32,682 bases of DNA from Vibrio sp. Isolate32. Lineage in GTDB: Bacteria > Pseudomonadota > Gammaproteobacteria > Enterobacterales > Vibrionaceae. A program made the position numbers and the translations under genes. Where the stretch lies: assembly GCF_022397955.1 (NCBI RefSeq), contig NZ_JAKEUQ010000018.1, positions 30,343-63,024 on the forward strand, read 5' to 3'. Shown here one piece after another: positions 24,784-32,682 of the stretch; within the stretch, counting starts at the first letter, position 1, and every line of letters starts with the position of its first letter. A model generated the notes under the pieces. It was not told where the DNA came from and did not search any database. It saw only the letters and a program-made list of their open reading frames with translations.

Positions 24784-24807
24784 AGATGTATAGACGTCTA
24801 CATATCT
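24784..24807 (+). promoter_or_regulatory. Triple MetJ box (met operator) upstream of metA
   Basis: Three adjacent 8-base boxes, AGATGTAT, AGACGTCT and ACATATCT, the middle one matching the MetJ consensus perfectly. They end 17 bases before the metA start and probably overlap the promoter's -10 region. MetJ with S-adenosylmethionine would repress metA here. Confidence 0.85.
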
Positions 24808-24824
24808 AGCTTAGGGAGAAAGCT

Positions 24825-25766
24825 GTGCCTATTCGCATTCCAGACCAATTGCCAGCATCCGATGTTCTTCGTGAAGAAAACATCTTCGTTATGCCGTTAT
24901 CAAGAGCATCGACACAGGAAATTCGTCCACTTCGAGTCTTGATCCTCAACCTAATGCCGAAGAAGATTGAAACCGAAACTCAATTCTTACGCCTACTATC
25001 AAACAGCCCATTGCAAGTGGACGTAGAGCTGCTGCGCATTGATGACCGACCAAGTAAAAACACACCGACTGAACACCTAGATAACTTTTACCGCCAATTT
25101 GAAATGGTCAAAGGAAGAAACTTTGATGGATTGATCATCACTGGTGCGCCGCTTGGCTTGGTTCAATTTGAAGATGTTATCTACTGGGACCATCTGAAAA
25201 CCATCATGGAATGGGCAAACAAACACGTTACTTCAACTCTATATGTATGTTGGGCGGCTCAGGCTGGTTTGAAGTTATTGTATGATTTGCCTAAACGAAC
25301 TCGTAAAGAGAAGCTGTCTGGTGTTTATAACCACGAGATACATAACCCATACCACCCTATTTTACGTGGCTTCGACGATACGTTCTTAGCTCCGCATTCT
25401 CGTTATGCAGATTTTTCTCAGGAGTACTTAGCCGAGCATACCGACCTTGATGTTCTTGCGACTTCTGATGTTGCGGGTGTATACCTAGCGGCGACCAAAG
25501 ATAAGCGAAACGTGTTTGTAACGGGCCACCCTGAATACGACTCCCATACACTTCACAATGAATACATTCGTGATTTAGGTGAAGGCATGGAGCCTGTTAT
25601 TCCAATCAATTACTACCCGAACAACAATCCAGACAACAAGCCTGTTGCAAGCTGGCGTAGTCATGGCCACTTGTTGTTCTCTAACTGGCTAAACTACTGC
25701 GTTTACCAACAAACGCCTTACGACCTGGATCATTTCAGCGAAGAAAATTTCACTAAAGACGATTAA
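24825..25766 (+). CDS. metA: Homoserine O-succinyltransferase (acyltransferase), methionine pathway
   Basis: 313 residues, standard length for MetA. It activates homoserine with succinyl-CoA (or acetyl-CoA), the first committed step of methionine synthesis. Catalytic Cys142 sits in [11 protein letters not shown], and the His-Glu pair in [10 protein letters not shown]. The start is GTG at 24825, with AGGGAGAA as ribosome site and [11 protein letters not shown] as the usual N-terminus. A triple MetJ box lies directly upstream, so expression should respond to methionine supply. Acyl donor choice in this family depends on one active-site residue, which I did not resolve. Confidence 0.96.
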   Translation: MPIRIPDQLPASDVLREENIFVMPLSRASTQEIRPLRVLILNLMPKKIETETQFLRLLSNSPLQVDVELLRIDDRPSKNTPTEHLDNFYRQFEMVKGRNFDGLIITGAPLGLVQFEDVIYWDHLKTIMEWANKHVTSTLYVCWAAQAGLKLLYDLPKRTRKEKLSGVYNHEIHNPYHPILRGFDDTFLAPHSRYADFSQEYLAEHTDLDVLATSDVAGVYLAATKDKRNVFVTGHPEYDSHTLHNEYIRDLGEGMEPVIPINYYPNNNPDNKPVASWRSHGHLLFSNWLNYCVYQQTPYDLDHFSEENFTKDD

Positions 25767-25811
25767 ACGATAAGTCATTTAACTAGTAAGGCATTTGGTT
25801 AATCAGATAAA

Positions 25812-25872
25812 GTCCAATAAAGCCGTGTTCAGTAGATTGTTGATAAAACGACGAATTGGACGCGGTTTTTTT
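25812..25872 (+). terminator. Probable terminator after metA
   Basis: GTCCAAT (25812-25818) and ATTGGAC (25855-25861) flank an imperfect inner stem (AAAGCCGTG against CGCGGTTT) and a run of seven T follows. The long loop weakens the call. Confidence 0.5.
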
Positions 25873-25960
25873 ATGGTGTGTGGGTCGCATTCCATAATAG
25901 ATTTACCACTTCAATGGGTTTGTTTTCATATGATGGGTTGGTGTTCATAAGGAGCTTCAC

Positions 25961-26728
25961 ATGCCTGCCAAGCTGTTATTCTCAAATCCGATTTCGTTGT
26001 CCCGCCCTCTTTCGTTATCAAGTCTGCTACTACTCGCCTCGCTTTCGTTGGTCGGTTGCGTCTCTGTCACTGAAGGTCCGCCAAAAATTGAAAGCGACCC
26101 TATTGCGATGTCTGAATCTAGAATCGAATTAGGTTTAGGCTATATGGGACAAGGCAATATGGTGAGAGCGCGTGAAAACCTTGAGCTCGCCATTAAACAC
26201 GCACCTAGCTACTACCGTGCTCGACTTTCAATGGCGCATTACTACGAACAAGTGGGCGAAATTGAAGAAGCAAGAACGACTTATCGCAAAGCTCTCAGTC
26301 TCGATTCAAGAAACGGCAATGTGTTGAATAACTACGGTACATTTTTGTGTAAACAGGGCGAATACGAACAAGCCGATAAGTACTTCAATCGCGCCATTGA
26401 TCAACCCTACTACTACTTGGTGTCTGCCAGTTATGAGAACGCCGCGTTTTGCGCATTTAAGGCTGGCAATACCGACCAAGCGAAGTACTACTTCAGCAGG
26501 GCGATTGACCACGATCCGAATCGAGTAAAGTCGATATTACAGCTTTCTAAAATCGAAGTAAGTGAAGCGGATTATAATGACGCGAGACTGCGTTTATTCA
26601 AATTCCACCAGCGTTATGGATATCAAATTCCATCGCTTAAAATCTTGGTCGAGCTTGAACAAAAAGCAGGTAACAGTGCTCTAGAGCAGAAATATCAGAG
26701 TAAGTTAGATGAGTTGCTTTCTGCCTAG
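25961..26728 (+). CDS. TPR lipoprotein, PilF/PilW-like
   Basis: 255 residues. A lipoprotein signal peptide ends at LSLVGC (C33 as the lipidated Cys), after an unusually long 20-residue N-region. It is followed by tetratricopeptide repeats: RIELGLGYMGQGNMVRARENL, YRARLSMAHYYEQVGEIEEA, NVLNNYGTFLCKQGEYEQAD and ENAAFCAFKAGNTDQAKYYF. This is the layout of the outer-membrane pilotin that supports type IV pilus secretin assembly. A good AAGGAG site precedes the ATG. In vibrios the pilotin gene is usually next to rlmN and rodZ, so a copy here between metA and rlmF may be a paralogue with another role. The gene symbol is therefore withheld. Confidence 0.82.
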   Translation: MPAKLLFSNPISLSRPLSLSSLLLLASLSLVGCVSVTEGPPKIESDPIAMSESRIELGLGYMGQGNMVRARENLELAIKHAPSYYRARLSMAHYYEQVGEIEEARTTYRKALSLDSRNGNVLNNYGTFLCKQGEYEQADKYFNRAIDQPYYYLVSASYENAAFCAFKAGNTDQAKYYFSRAIDHDPNRVKSILQLSKIEVSEADYNDARLRLFKFHQRYGYQIPSLKILVELEQKAGNSALEQKYQSKLDELLSA

Positions 26729-26749
26729 CGAATATGAAAAACATAAAAA

Positions 26750-26779
26750 ACGGGCTTGTTGCGTTAACAACAAGCCCGT
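26750..26779. terminator. Strong bidirectional terminator between the TPR lipoprotein and rlmF genes
   Basis: ACGGGCTTGTTG (26750-26761) and CAACAAGCCCGT (26768-26779) form a perfect 12-bp stem with a 6-base loop. An A-run precedes it, giving a T-run on the minus strand for the converging rlmF operon. Confidence 0.85.
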
Positions 26780-26816
26780 CCGTATTTCAGCTTAATGTCT
26801 TAACTAAGCGCAGCCG

Positions 26817-28121
26817 CTATTTTAGCGCAATCCACTCTTGTCTTTGCTCATCGTCCATGAAGGTCCATGCGATAAAGCGACTTACCTTCTGGCCTTGCGA
26901 CATCTCTACCACTTTTACTTGTTTAGCTCGTAGCTTACCCAATTCTGAACGAACCATATCGACGTTGTCTTTCTTAGAAATCAATGTCGTAAACCACAAA
27001 ACTTGAGTAGCAAAAAGTTGACTCTCTCTCGCCATCTTCATAATGAAAGCGGCTTCGCCACCCGGGCACCAAAGTTCAGCTTTTTGACCACCAAAGTTTA
27101 AAGTTGGTTTATCTTGCTTACTTGATTTATTTTGCTTGGCTGGCTTCTTGTTCGTTTCTGGCTTGAATGGCTGGCCGGCTTTCTTAGCACGGTTCGCCGC
27201 TAGATTATCCAATTTACGTTGTGACCCCTTTTCCGCTTCTTCAAGAGAGCTGTGGAATGGAGGATTACAAATAGTGACATCGTAACGTTCATTATCCTTA
27301 ATCACGCCCTTAAAGATAGATTCAGAGTCAGCTTGTAGGCGAGCTCGGATCTTACCTTTTAGATTAGGGTTACTTTCCGCAATGAAGTTCGCTGTTTTGA
27401 TGGATACTGGATCAACATCCGTCCCTGTACAACGCCACTTATACTCTGTAGCACCAATGATAGGGTAAATACAATTTGCTCCAACACCAATATCTAACGC
27501 TTTCACAGACGCGTGGTTATATGGTTCGCCTTGGCCATCGCTATTTAAGATGTCTGCCACTCTGTGAATGTAGTCTGCACGACCAGGAATTGGTGGGCAC
27601 AAGTAACCCGCAGGAATACCCCAATGTTTAACGCCATAGTGATGCGCCAGTAAAGCTTTGTTGAGGAGCTTAACGGCTAACGGATCAGAGAAATTAATGG
27701 TGTCTTCGCCTACCGGGCTCTTGATCAGGTGATCTTTTAGCTCAGGCAACGCGGCAACCAACAACTCGAAGTCATAACGACCAGTGTGCTGGTTTCTTGG
27801 GTGTAATCCACCTTGAGGTTTTTCAGCCGAACGTCTTTTCTGAGCTGCGTTTTTGTTAAAAGCCGTTTTGTTGAAAGAACCCTTATTCGATGTTCCTTTA
27901 TTCGCACCCTGCTTACCTTTGCTATCTTTTGCAAAAGGTCGCTTTGCTTTGTTATTGCCAGCGCCTTTAGGGGCAGCACTATTCTTGCGGCTCTTATTCG
28001 ATGTGTTCTTTGTAGAAATACGCTTGTCGCTGCCTTCTTTAGCTTGGTTGTCTTTTGTTTTTGCTGATGAAGTACTGTTTTTTGACAGGCTTAGCGTCGT
28101 TCTATTTTGTGATTGGCTCAT
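26817..28121 (-). CDS. rlmF: 23S rRNA (adenine-1618-N6)-methyltransferase
   Basis: 434 residues; E. coli RlmF has about 308. The last 330 residues match the family: [21 protein letters not shown]-binding [11 protein letters not shown] at 210-220, the catalytic CNPPFHSS (NPPF at 286-289), and [17 protein letters not shown]. It methylates A1618 of 23S rRNA using SAM. The first 105 residues are a low-complexity, Lys/Ser/Asn-rich basic extension, probably disordered and RNA-binding; a second low-complexity Lys insert lies at about 310-345. The gene follows the metalloprotease gene with only a 4-base gap, so both share one operon. Confidence 0.92.
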   Translation of the reverse strand: MSQSQNRTTLSLSKNSTSSAKTKDNQAKEGSDKRISTKNTSNKSRKNSAAPKGAGNNKAKRPFAKDSKGKQGANKGTSNKGSFNKTAFNKNAAQKRRSAEKPQGGLHPRNQHTGRYDFELLVAALPELKDHLIKSPVGEDTINFSDPLAVKLLNKALLAHHYGVKHWGIPAGYLCPPIPGRADYIHRVADILNSDGQGEPYNHASVKALDIGVGANCIYPIIGATEYKWRCTGTDVDPVSIKTANFIAESNPNLKGKIRARLQADSESIFKGVIKDNERYDVTICNPPFHSSLEEAEKGSQRKLDNLAANRAKKAGQPFKPETNKKPAKQNKSSKQDKPTLNFGGQKAELWCPGGEAAFIMKMARESQLFATQVLWFTTLISKKDNVDMVRSELGKLRAKQVKVVEMSQGQKVSRFIAWTFMDDEQRQEWIALK

Positions 28122-28125
28122 TGGG

Positions 28126-28623
28126 CTACTTCTTTAAATCTAAATACATCATGAATAAACGGGCATCCAACTCAAGTTGATGATATTCCGGTTCCATGTG
28201 ACAGCATAGTTGGTAAAAGGCTTTGTCGTGCTCTTTCTCTTTGATATGCGCCAGTTCGTGTACCACCAGCATTCTTAGCAAAGGTTCTGGTGCATTTTTA
28301 AAAACACTAGCGATACGAATTTCATTCTTTGATTTGATCTTTCCACCGTGATTCTTGGCAACGTAAGAATGCAGACCTAATGCATTGTTGATTAGGTGTA
28401 TCTTGCCGTCGTAAATCACTTTGCTGATCGGCGGTGTTTTTTTCATGTAGCGATTTTTTATCTCAATCGCATAGTCAAACAGGGCTTTCTCGCTTTTTAT
28501 TTCATGATTCTTTGGGTAGCGAGCTTCAAACCACGGCACCAATTTACCCGACTCTACAAGTTGAGTCACAGGATCAAGAATGTGCTTAGGGTAGCCTTGA
28601 ATATAGCGTAAAGAAGGATGCAT
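28126..28623 (-). CDS. YgjP-like (DUF45) zinc metalloprotease
   Basis: 165 residues. Zinc motif [17 protein letters not shown] has H122-E123 and H126, with H132 as a third ligand. YgjP/SprT-like proteins of the DUF45 family share this gluzincin-type core. There is no signal peptide, so it should be cytoplasmic. Substrates are unknown. It is the first gene of the two-gene operon with rlmF. All zinc ligands are intact. Confidence 0.85.
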   Translation of the reverse strand: MHPSLRYIQGYPKHILDPVTQLVESGKLVPWFEARYPKNHEIKSEKALFDYAIEIKNRYMKKTPPISKVIYDGKIHLINNALGLHSYVAKNHGGKIKSKNEIRIASVFKNAPEPLLRMLVVHELAHIKEKEHDKAFYQLCCHMEPEYHQLELDARLFMMYLDLKK

Positions 28624-28760
28624 GCTGAAAGACCGTACAAGTTACACCACGACAATACGTTGTGGTCTTGAAAATTGAACCGCATAGTGTAACTGATCAC
28701 ACTTTTCTAATCACCTAGGATTCGTTACACTTTAGCGAGATTCACCAAGAGAATGAAAAA

Positions 28761-28997
28761 ATGAAACGTGTTGTATTGTACGTCGCAGACAAATGCCCGC
28801 ACTGTAAAGATGCCCAAAGGTATTTAGACTCTAAGAAAATTGTTTACCGCCTAACGAATGCAAAGATGCAGCGTGGCCGTAAAGAGTTGCAAGCGATGGG
28901 TGCTCGTTCTATCCCCGTGCTTAAGATCGGTGACCAAGTGATGGTTGGCTGGAATCAGAAAAACTTCGATAAGATGTATAACTCAAAGAACACCTAA
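28761..28997 (+). CDS. Glutaredoxin-like protein (CPHC)
   Basis: 78 residues, one thioredoxin fold. Redox motif CPHC at 12-15, then RSIPVLKIGDQVMVGW with the conserved cis-Pro region. It is the length of small NrdH/GrxC-type glutaredoxins, reducing disulfides with glutathione or thioredoxin reductase. Single-gene unit, ended by a good terminator. Confidence 0.88.
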   Translation: MKRVVLYVADKCPHCKDAQRYLDSKKIVYRLTNAKMQRGRKELQAMGARSIPVLKIGDQVMVGWNQKNFDKMYNSKNT

Positions 28998-29027
28998 CGT
29001 TCTCTGACAACGTTATAATTCTATAAG

Positions 29028-29065
29028 CAAAGCCCGAATGTCCAACCCAGGATGTGCGGGCTTTG
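29028..29065 (+). terminator. Terminator after the glutaredoxin-like gene
   Basis: CAAAGCCCG (29028-29036) and CGGGCTTTG (29057-29065) pair over 9 bases with a long loop, followed by TTTT. It also faces the end of the LysR gene on the other strand. Confidence 0.75.
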
Positions 29066-29086
29066 TTTTATCCAATTGATTCTAAA

Positions 29087-29959
29087 TCACACATACCACT
29101 TAACGAAGTCAATAAAAGTTCTATCTGCTTTCGATAGGTAACCTTCTTTTCTCCAAGCTAGAGACAAATCCAGTTTAACCGGCTCTTTAAATGGTAGCCC
29201 CACTACATCTGACTCGTATTCCGTAACCAAACTAAGAAGCGCTGTGATTGCAAAGTCTCTCTTCACGATAGAAAGAATCATCGGCAGCAAATTGGTTTCG
29301 AAGGCGATGGTCATATCTAGATTATATTTTTTGCAGGTCGCATCAATAAAATCACGATGGAAGTAACCCGACTTAAACATGATCAATTCTTGTGCGAAAA
29401 ACTCTTCAAAGGTGATGGATGGTTGGCTTGCGAGTGGGTGGTCTTTACAAACGACCGCAAGCATCTCAGAACTTAGCAGGTGGTCGGTCTCAAGATCATC
29501 GGGCAAATTTTCATGGTTAATTACGCCAATATCGAGGTCGCCGTTTAACAACATTTCTCGAATCGATGCGGTTCCAGCATCTATCAAAGTCAACTTTAAG
29601 TTTGGGTATTGCCTTTTAAAGGCCATCACGACTTGAGGGAAAAAATAACTGCCCATCATGCTTGGAGCGCCTAATCGAACCTCTCCTTTTTCTAGTCCCT
29701 TTAGCTCATCCATCGCGAGTTGAGCATCATCGAACTGCTGGCCTATTCGCTTCGCATGTTCAAACAGCACCTTCCCCTCTTCCGTTAACGTGACGGATTT
29801 ATCTCCGCGACGGAAGAGGACCAACTCAAGTTTCTGTTCTAGTTTTTTAATAGAGATACTTAATGCAGACTGTGCGATATGCAGCGCTTTCGCGGCCTTA
29901 GTGAAGTTACCAAACTGAGCAACAGCAAGAAAATGTCGAAGTGGTTTTGATTCAAGCAT
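29087..29959 (-). CDS. LysR-family transcriptional regulator
   Basis: 290 residues. The N-terminal winged helix-turn-helix is NFTKAAKALHIAQSALSISI (about 18-37). The effector-binding domain starts near residue 92 (EVRLGAPSMMGSYFFP) and has the usual two-lobe pattern, e.g. DLDIGVINHENLPDD and LLSSEMLAVVCKDHPLA. It reads away from an MFS transporter gene, and an AT-rich inverted repeat lies between them, as in many LysR/efflux pairs. It probably controls the transporter and itself. The ligand is unknown. Confidence 0.92.
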   Translation of the reverse strand: MLESKPLRHFLAVAQFGNFTKAAKALHIAQSALSISIKKLEQKLELVLFRRGDKSVTLTEEGKVLFEHAKRIGQQFDDAQLAMDELKGLEKGEVRLGAPSMMGSYFFPQVVMAFKRQYPNLKLTLIDAGTASIREMLLNGDLDIGVINHENLPDDLETDHLLSSEMLAVVCKDHPLASQPSITFEEFFAQELIMFKSGYFHRDFIDATCKKYNLDMTIAFETNLLPMILSIVKRDFAITALLSLVTEYESDVVGLPFKEPVKLDLSLAWRKEGYLSKADRTFIDFVKWYV

Positions 29960-29964
29960 AGATG

Positions 29965-30003
29965 AATATATTAAATATATAGATGTGATATTTTTAATAT
30001 ATT
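29965..30003. promoter_or_regulatory. AT-rich inverted repeat between LysR and MFS genes (possible LysR box)
   Basis: AATATATTAAA (29965-29975) and TTTAATATATT (29993-30003) are perfect inverted repeats with a 17-base spacer, in the 112-base divergent region. LysR proteins bind dyads of the T-N11-A kind; the AT-richness could also reflect the two promoters. Confidence 0.5.
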
Positions 30004-30071
30004 TCTTTAATTACATTGGTACTGATAACTTGTTCACAAATAGCTTACTAACTCGCACAGGCACAACGTAA

Positions 30072-31271
30072 ATGTTTGATAAAGGCACTCCTCAATACAA
30101 ACAAATCACACAATCATTAGCGATTGGCTCGTTTATCATTTTCTGTAACCTTTATCTCTTTCAGCCCATATTGCCGCACATGGCAGAGCACTTCCAAGTA
30201 TCTGAACCCCAAATTAACTGGCTATTTGCAGCAACCACACTTGGGTTATCAATTAGCTTGGTGCCTTGGGCAATCGCTTCTGAAACCTTTGGCCGAAAAC
30301 CCATCATTCTGTTCAGCTTATTTGCTATCCCGCTAATCGGGCTAAGCATGGTGTTCACAACCACCCTGCTACAGCTTGTTATTGCAAGGGGATTCATGGG
30401 AATTGCGGTCGCTGCATTCGCAGGTGTGGCGGTTGCATATATGGTCGAAGAGTTATCTCCGAAAGCATTCGCAGTCGCGATTGGTGGTTATATTGCGGCT
30501 AACTCGTTAGGTGGCATTTTTGGACGTGTATTGGGTGGCTTGATCACGGATTATTTCGACTGGCACACAACAGTTTTGTTTTTCGTTGTCGGCTCTTTGC
30601 TTGGCGCACTTTATATAGCCTATCGATTACCAGACCAACAAAACTTCAAACCACAAAAAGGCCTCTTTTTTCACCATAACCGTTCAGTAGTGATGCATTT
30701 AAGAAACCGTACCTTATGGCTCGCTATGTTGATTGGTGGTGCTAACTTCGCGCTGTTCGTGAATCTGTATTCGGTAATGGGCTTTAGATTAGTATCAGCG
30801 CCTCACTCGGTGCCTGTTGGTTTAGCTTCGCTGATATTCCTATGTTACTTGGCAGGTACGATAAGCTCAAAGCTCTCAAACAAATGGACACTTCGTTTTG
30901 ATCCCTTGAACGGAATATTGATGGGCGTGTGCATTAGCTTAATCGGAATGCTAGTTTCTGCGTTCGATAAAGTCCTGTTCATATTAGCTGGATTATTATT
31001 GATTAGCGGGGGAGCGTTCTTCGCCCATACCCTTGCCTACTCTTGGGTAAGTGAAAAAGCACCAAGCGCGAAGGCCACAGCAACGGCACTTTACTTAGTC
31101 CACTATTATATAGGCGGGAGCTTAGGTGGCTTCTTACTCTTATATTGTTGGCAACTATTCGGTTGGAATGGCGTGATTGCTGGCGGTTCTATCTTCTATG
31201 TTGCTATATTTGCATGGGTTTATCAGTTGAAACTGCTTCAAATATCGACATCCAAACTCGCACAAGCATAA
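30072..31271 (+). CDS. MFS transporter, YnfM-like (drug/metabolite efflux type)
   Basis: 399 residues with about twelve hydrophobic segments. The cytoplasmic loop after helix 2 carries SETFGRKPIILFSLF, the MFS signature (G-x-x-x-D/E-R-x-G-R/K-R/K type). A helix pattern such as GGYIAANSLGGIFGRVLGG is shared with YnfM and other efflux members. It would export a small molecule driven by the proton gradient; the substrate is unknown. Divergent from the LysR gene that probably regulates it. Confidence 0.9.
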   Translation: MFDKGTPQYKQITQSLAIGSFIIFCNLYLFQPILPHMAEHFQVSEPQINWLFAATTLGLSISLVPWAIASETFGRKPIILFSLFAIPLIGLSMVFTTTLLQLVIARGFMGIAVAAFAGVAVAYMVEELSPKAFAVAIGGYIAANSLGGIFGRVLGGLITDYFDWHTTVLFFVVGSLLGALYIAYRLPDQQNFKPQKGLFFHHNRSVVMHLRNRTLWLAMLIGGANFALFVNLYSVMGFRLVSAPHSVPVGLASLIFLCYLAGTISSKLSNKWTLRFDPLNGILMGVCISLIGMLVSAFDKVLFILAGLLLISGGAFFAHTLAYSWVSEKAPSAKATATALYLVHYYIGGSLGGFLLLYCWQLFGWNGVIAGGSIFYVAIFAWVYQLKLLQISTSKLAQA

Positions 31272-31356
31272 GTACGACTGTGGTTGTAACTCAATTATTG
31301 CTTTTGATTAACCTCCGTTCTGATATCCTACGCAAAATTTCATTTCGGAACCTGTT

Positions 31357-31944
31357 ATGTCGAACACTCAAAGTACAGATCTTCAAACCATCCACGACCA
31401 AGTAAAGCAGTGGTTAGACGATGTCGTTATTGGCCTAAACCTGTGCCCATTTGCAGCAAAGCCTCAACGTAATAAGCAGATTAAGATCTTTGTGAGTGAA
31501 GCGAATACGGAAGAAGCGTTATTGGAAGACATCATGACGCATTTCGTAGAGTTAGATAACACGCCAGTCGTGGAATTAGAGACGACTTTGGTCGTTGTGC
31601 CTAACATGCTGCAAGATTTCTTCGACTACAACATGTTCATTGATTGGATTGAAGCATTGATCAAGCAAGAAGATTGGGAAGGTGTTTACCAAGTGGCTAC
31701 CTTCCACCCTGACTATTGCTTTGGTGGTGCGGATCCTGAAGACGATGAAAACCTCACTAACCGCTCACCATATCCTGTTTATCATTTGATTCGTGAAGCG
31801 AGCATGGAAAAGGTGCTAAAGCATTATCCTAACCCTGAAGCGATTCCAGATACTAACATCGCGAGAGTTGAGTCGTTAACGCCAGAAGAACGTCGTAAAC
31901 TGTTCCCGTACCTGTTCAGTTCATCGCTCGGCAAGCAAGTATAA
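31357..31944 (+). CDS. DUF1415 protein
   Basis: 195 residues, soluble. Family features seen are DVVIGLNLCPFAAKPQRNK near residue 22, VATFHPDYCFGGADPEDDEN, NRSPYPVYHLIREASMEKVL and SLTPEERRKLFPYLFSS near the end. Cys and His residues in these motifs could bind a metal, but none has been proven. Function unknown. The gap to the MFS gene is 85 bases, so co-transcription is possible. Confidence 0.87.
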   Translation: MSNTQSTDLQTIHDQVKQWLDDVVIGLNLCPFAAKPQRNKQIKIFVSEANTEEALLEDIMTHFVELDNTPVVELETTLVVVPNMLQDFFDYNMFIDWIEALIKQEDWEGVYQVATFHPDYCFGGADPEDDENLTNRSPYPVYHLIREASMEKVLKHYPNPEAIPDTNIARVESLTPEERRKLFPYLFSSSLGKQV

Positions 31945-32227
31945 TAACTGGCACTAAGTACCTAGCTGCGGCTGATATGAAGGAGATAGAAACTGATCTC
32001 GTCCATTTTCTTAAGCGACATACAAACATTCATCCGCTAATTTAACCTATGAATCCCATGCCTAAGCCCTATCAGTTTATGGTCCACCCGAGCTTACGAG
32101 TAAGCAATTTGTTTGAAAAATGTCTCATTGGTCCAATGAATAAAAATCGAGTTCTTCGACTTTGCGTTAGCACCCTATCCCCACCTTTGTTAAAATGCCC
32201 CATTAACGAAACAGAATGGATAGGAAT

Positions 32228-32682
32228 ATGAACCTTTCTCAACTAAACCAAGAAATCTACAATCACCTTTACCGCGATATTGAAGAGTTCCGTAACACTT
32301 TTGATCTACCTGTTGCTGCACCTGAAACAATGGATGAAAAAGGCGATACGCTACATACCTCTCTAGCGATCGAAGAACTGACAGAACTTGCAGAAGCCGA
32401 CTCTAAAATCGAACAAGCGGACGCTATTGTAGACAGCGTTTATGTTTTGATGGGACGTTTGGTTCACCTTGGTCAATCTAAAGTAGAAGACAACCTAGCG
32501 ATCAGCTACCTGATCGATCTTCTGTTGAACGTTGCTAAAAACCGCTCAATCGACTTCTTACCTTGCTGGGATGAAGTACACTCAAGCAACATGAGTAAAG
32601 TATGTCGTAACGAGACAGAATACGCAGAGACTGAAGCTTTCTATGCTGAACAGCACATCAAGCTAATGGCGGTTCAAAAAGG
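32228..32682 (+). CDS. MazG-like NTP pyrophosphohydrolase-fold protein (3' end beyond the window)
   Basis: Starts MNLSQLNQEIYNHLYRDIEE after a TAGGAA site and runs through the right edge with 151 codons visible. Residues about 65-83 (LAIEELTELAEADSKIEQADAIVD) carry the E-E-x-x-E and E-x-x-D pattern of all-alpha MazG/dUTPase-type nucleotide pyrophosphatases. Those residues would bind Mg for cleaving nucleoside triphosphates. A second helix pair (HVGQSKVEDN-like region and the CWDEVHSSNMSK stretch) follows. The substrate is not predictable. The preceding 283-base gap has no credible gene. Confidence 0.8.
   Translation, partial: MNLSQLNQEIYNHLYRDIEEFRNTFDLPVAAPETMDEKGDTLHTSLAIEELTELAEADSKIEQADAIVDSVYVLMGRLVHLGQSKVEDNLAISYLIDLLLNVAKNRSIDFLPCWDEVHSSNMSKVCRNETEYAETEAFYAEQHIKLMAVQK

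Noticed and set aside
32049..32231. 60-codon open frame before the MazG-like gene
   Set aside because: No ribosome site, no recognisable content, and it runs over the ribosome site and start of the next gene.

Overview
The window looks like a chromosome segment of a marine Vibrio (Splendidus-like gammaproteobacterium). This rests on the gene content and codon style of the right half (metA with a MetJ box, rlmF, a YgjP-type metalloprotease, two Val-GAC tRNAs) and on moderate-to-low G+C. The species call is an inference. The window has two parts: an acquired anti-phage/anti-plasmid defence island (about 1-20.6 kb) and an ordinary core chromosome (about 20.6 kb to the end).

Island, left to right. 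The left edge holds the 5' end of an IS3-type transposase OrfA, next to a broken 3' remnant that reads like the C-terminus of an adenosine-deaminase-type protein. All further defence genes up to 16.8 kb lie on the minus strand. Read in the direction of transcription (right to left) they are: a four-gene SMC/condensin cassette (Wadjet/JetABCD-like: SMC ATPase, KITE, kleisin-like and TOPRIM subunits, joined by ATGA-type overlaps); a type I restriction-modification system (hsdM-hsdS-hsdR); and a type II-like Zorya system (zorA-zorB plus an HNH nuclease). A WYL-domain regulator of the BrxR/CapW type is transcribed away from the SMC operon, with a palindromic operator-like site at its start. The right end of the island is an integration module: a small XRE repressor, two near-identical operator-like sites, a small AlpA/Xis-like protein, a tyrosine integrase and a stop-interrupted ORF, followed by a gene-poor stretch that ends at a tRNA-Val.

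The layers would act at different steps. Zorya would sense envelope disturbance and degrade DNA with its HNH nuclease. HsdMSR would cut unmodified DNA. The Wadjet-like complex would extrude loops and cleave small circular DNA. The WYL regulator could tune expression. None of these activities is shown by sequence alone, but the catalytic motifs needed are visibly intact.

Core part: two tRNA-Val(GAC) genes, a DUF2726 protein, a small gene that appears frameshifted, an M20 peptidase-T-like peptidase, a DUF3859 protein, a P-loop kinase-like protein, metA under a triple MetJ box, a PilF/PilW-like TPR lipoprotein, rlmF with a long basic N-terminal extension coupled to a YgjP-like metalloprotease gene, a glutaredoxin-like protein, a divergent LysR-regulator/MFS-transporter pair around an AT-rich inverted repeat, a DUF1415 protein, and a MazG-like protein cut by the right edge.

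The least ordinary feature is the SMC cassette. Its order is C-B-A-D instead of the usual A-B-C-D, its TOPRIM subunit is short, and it faces a WYL regulator. The adenosine-deaminase-like relic at the left edge is the second most interesting item.
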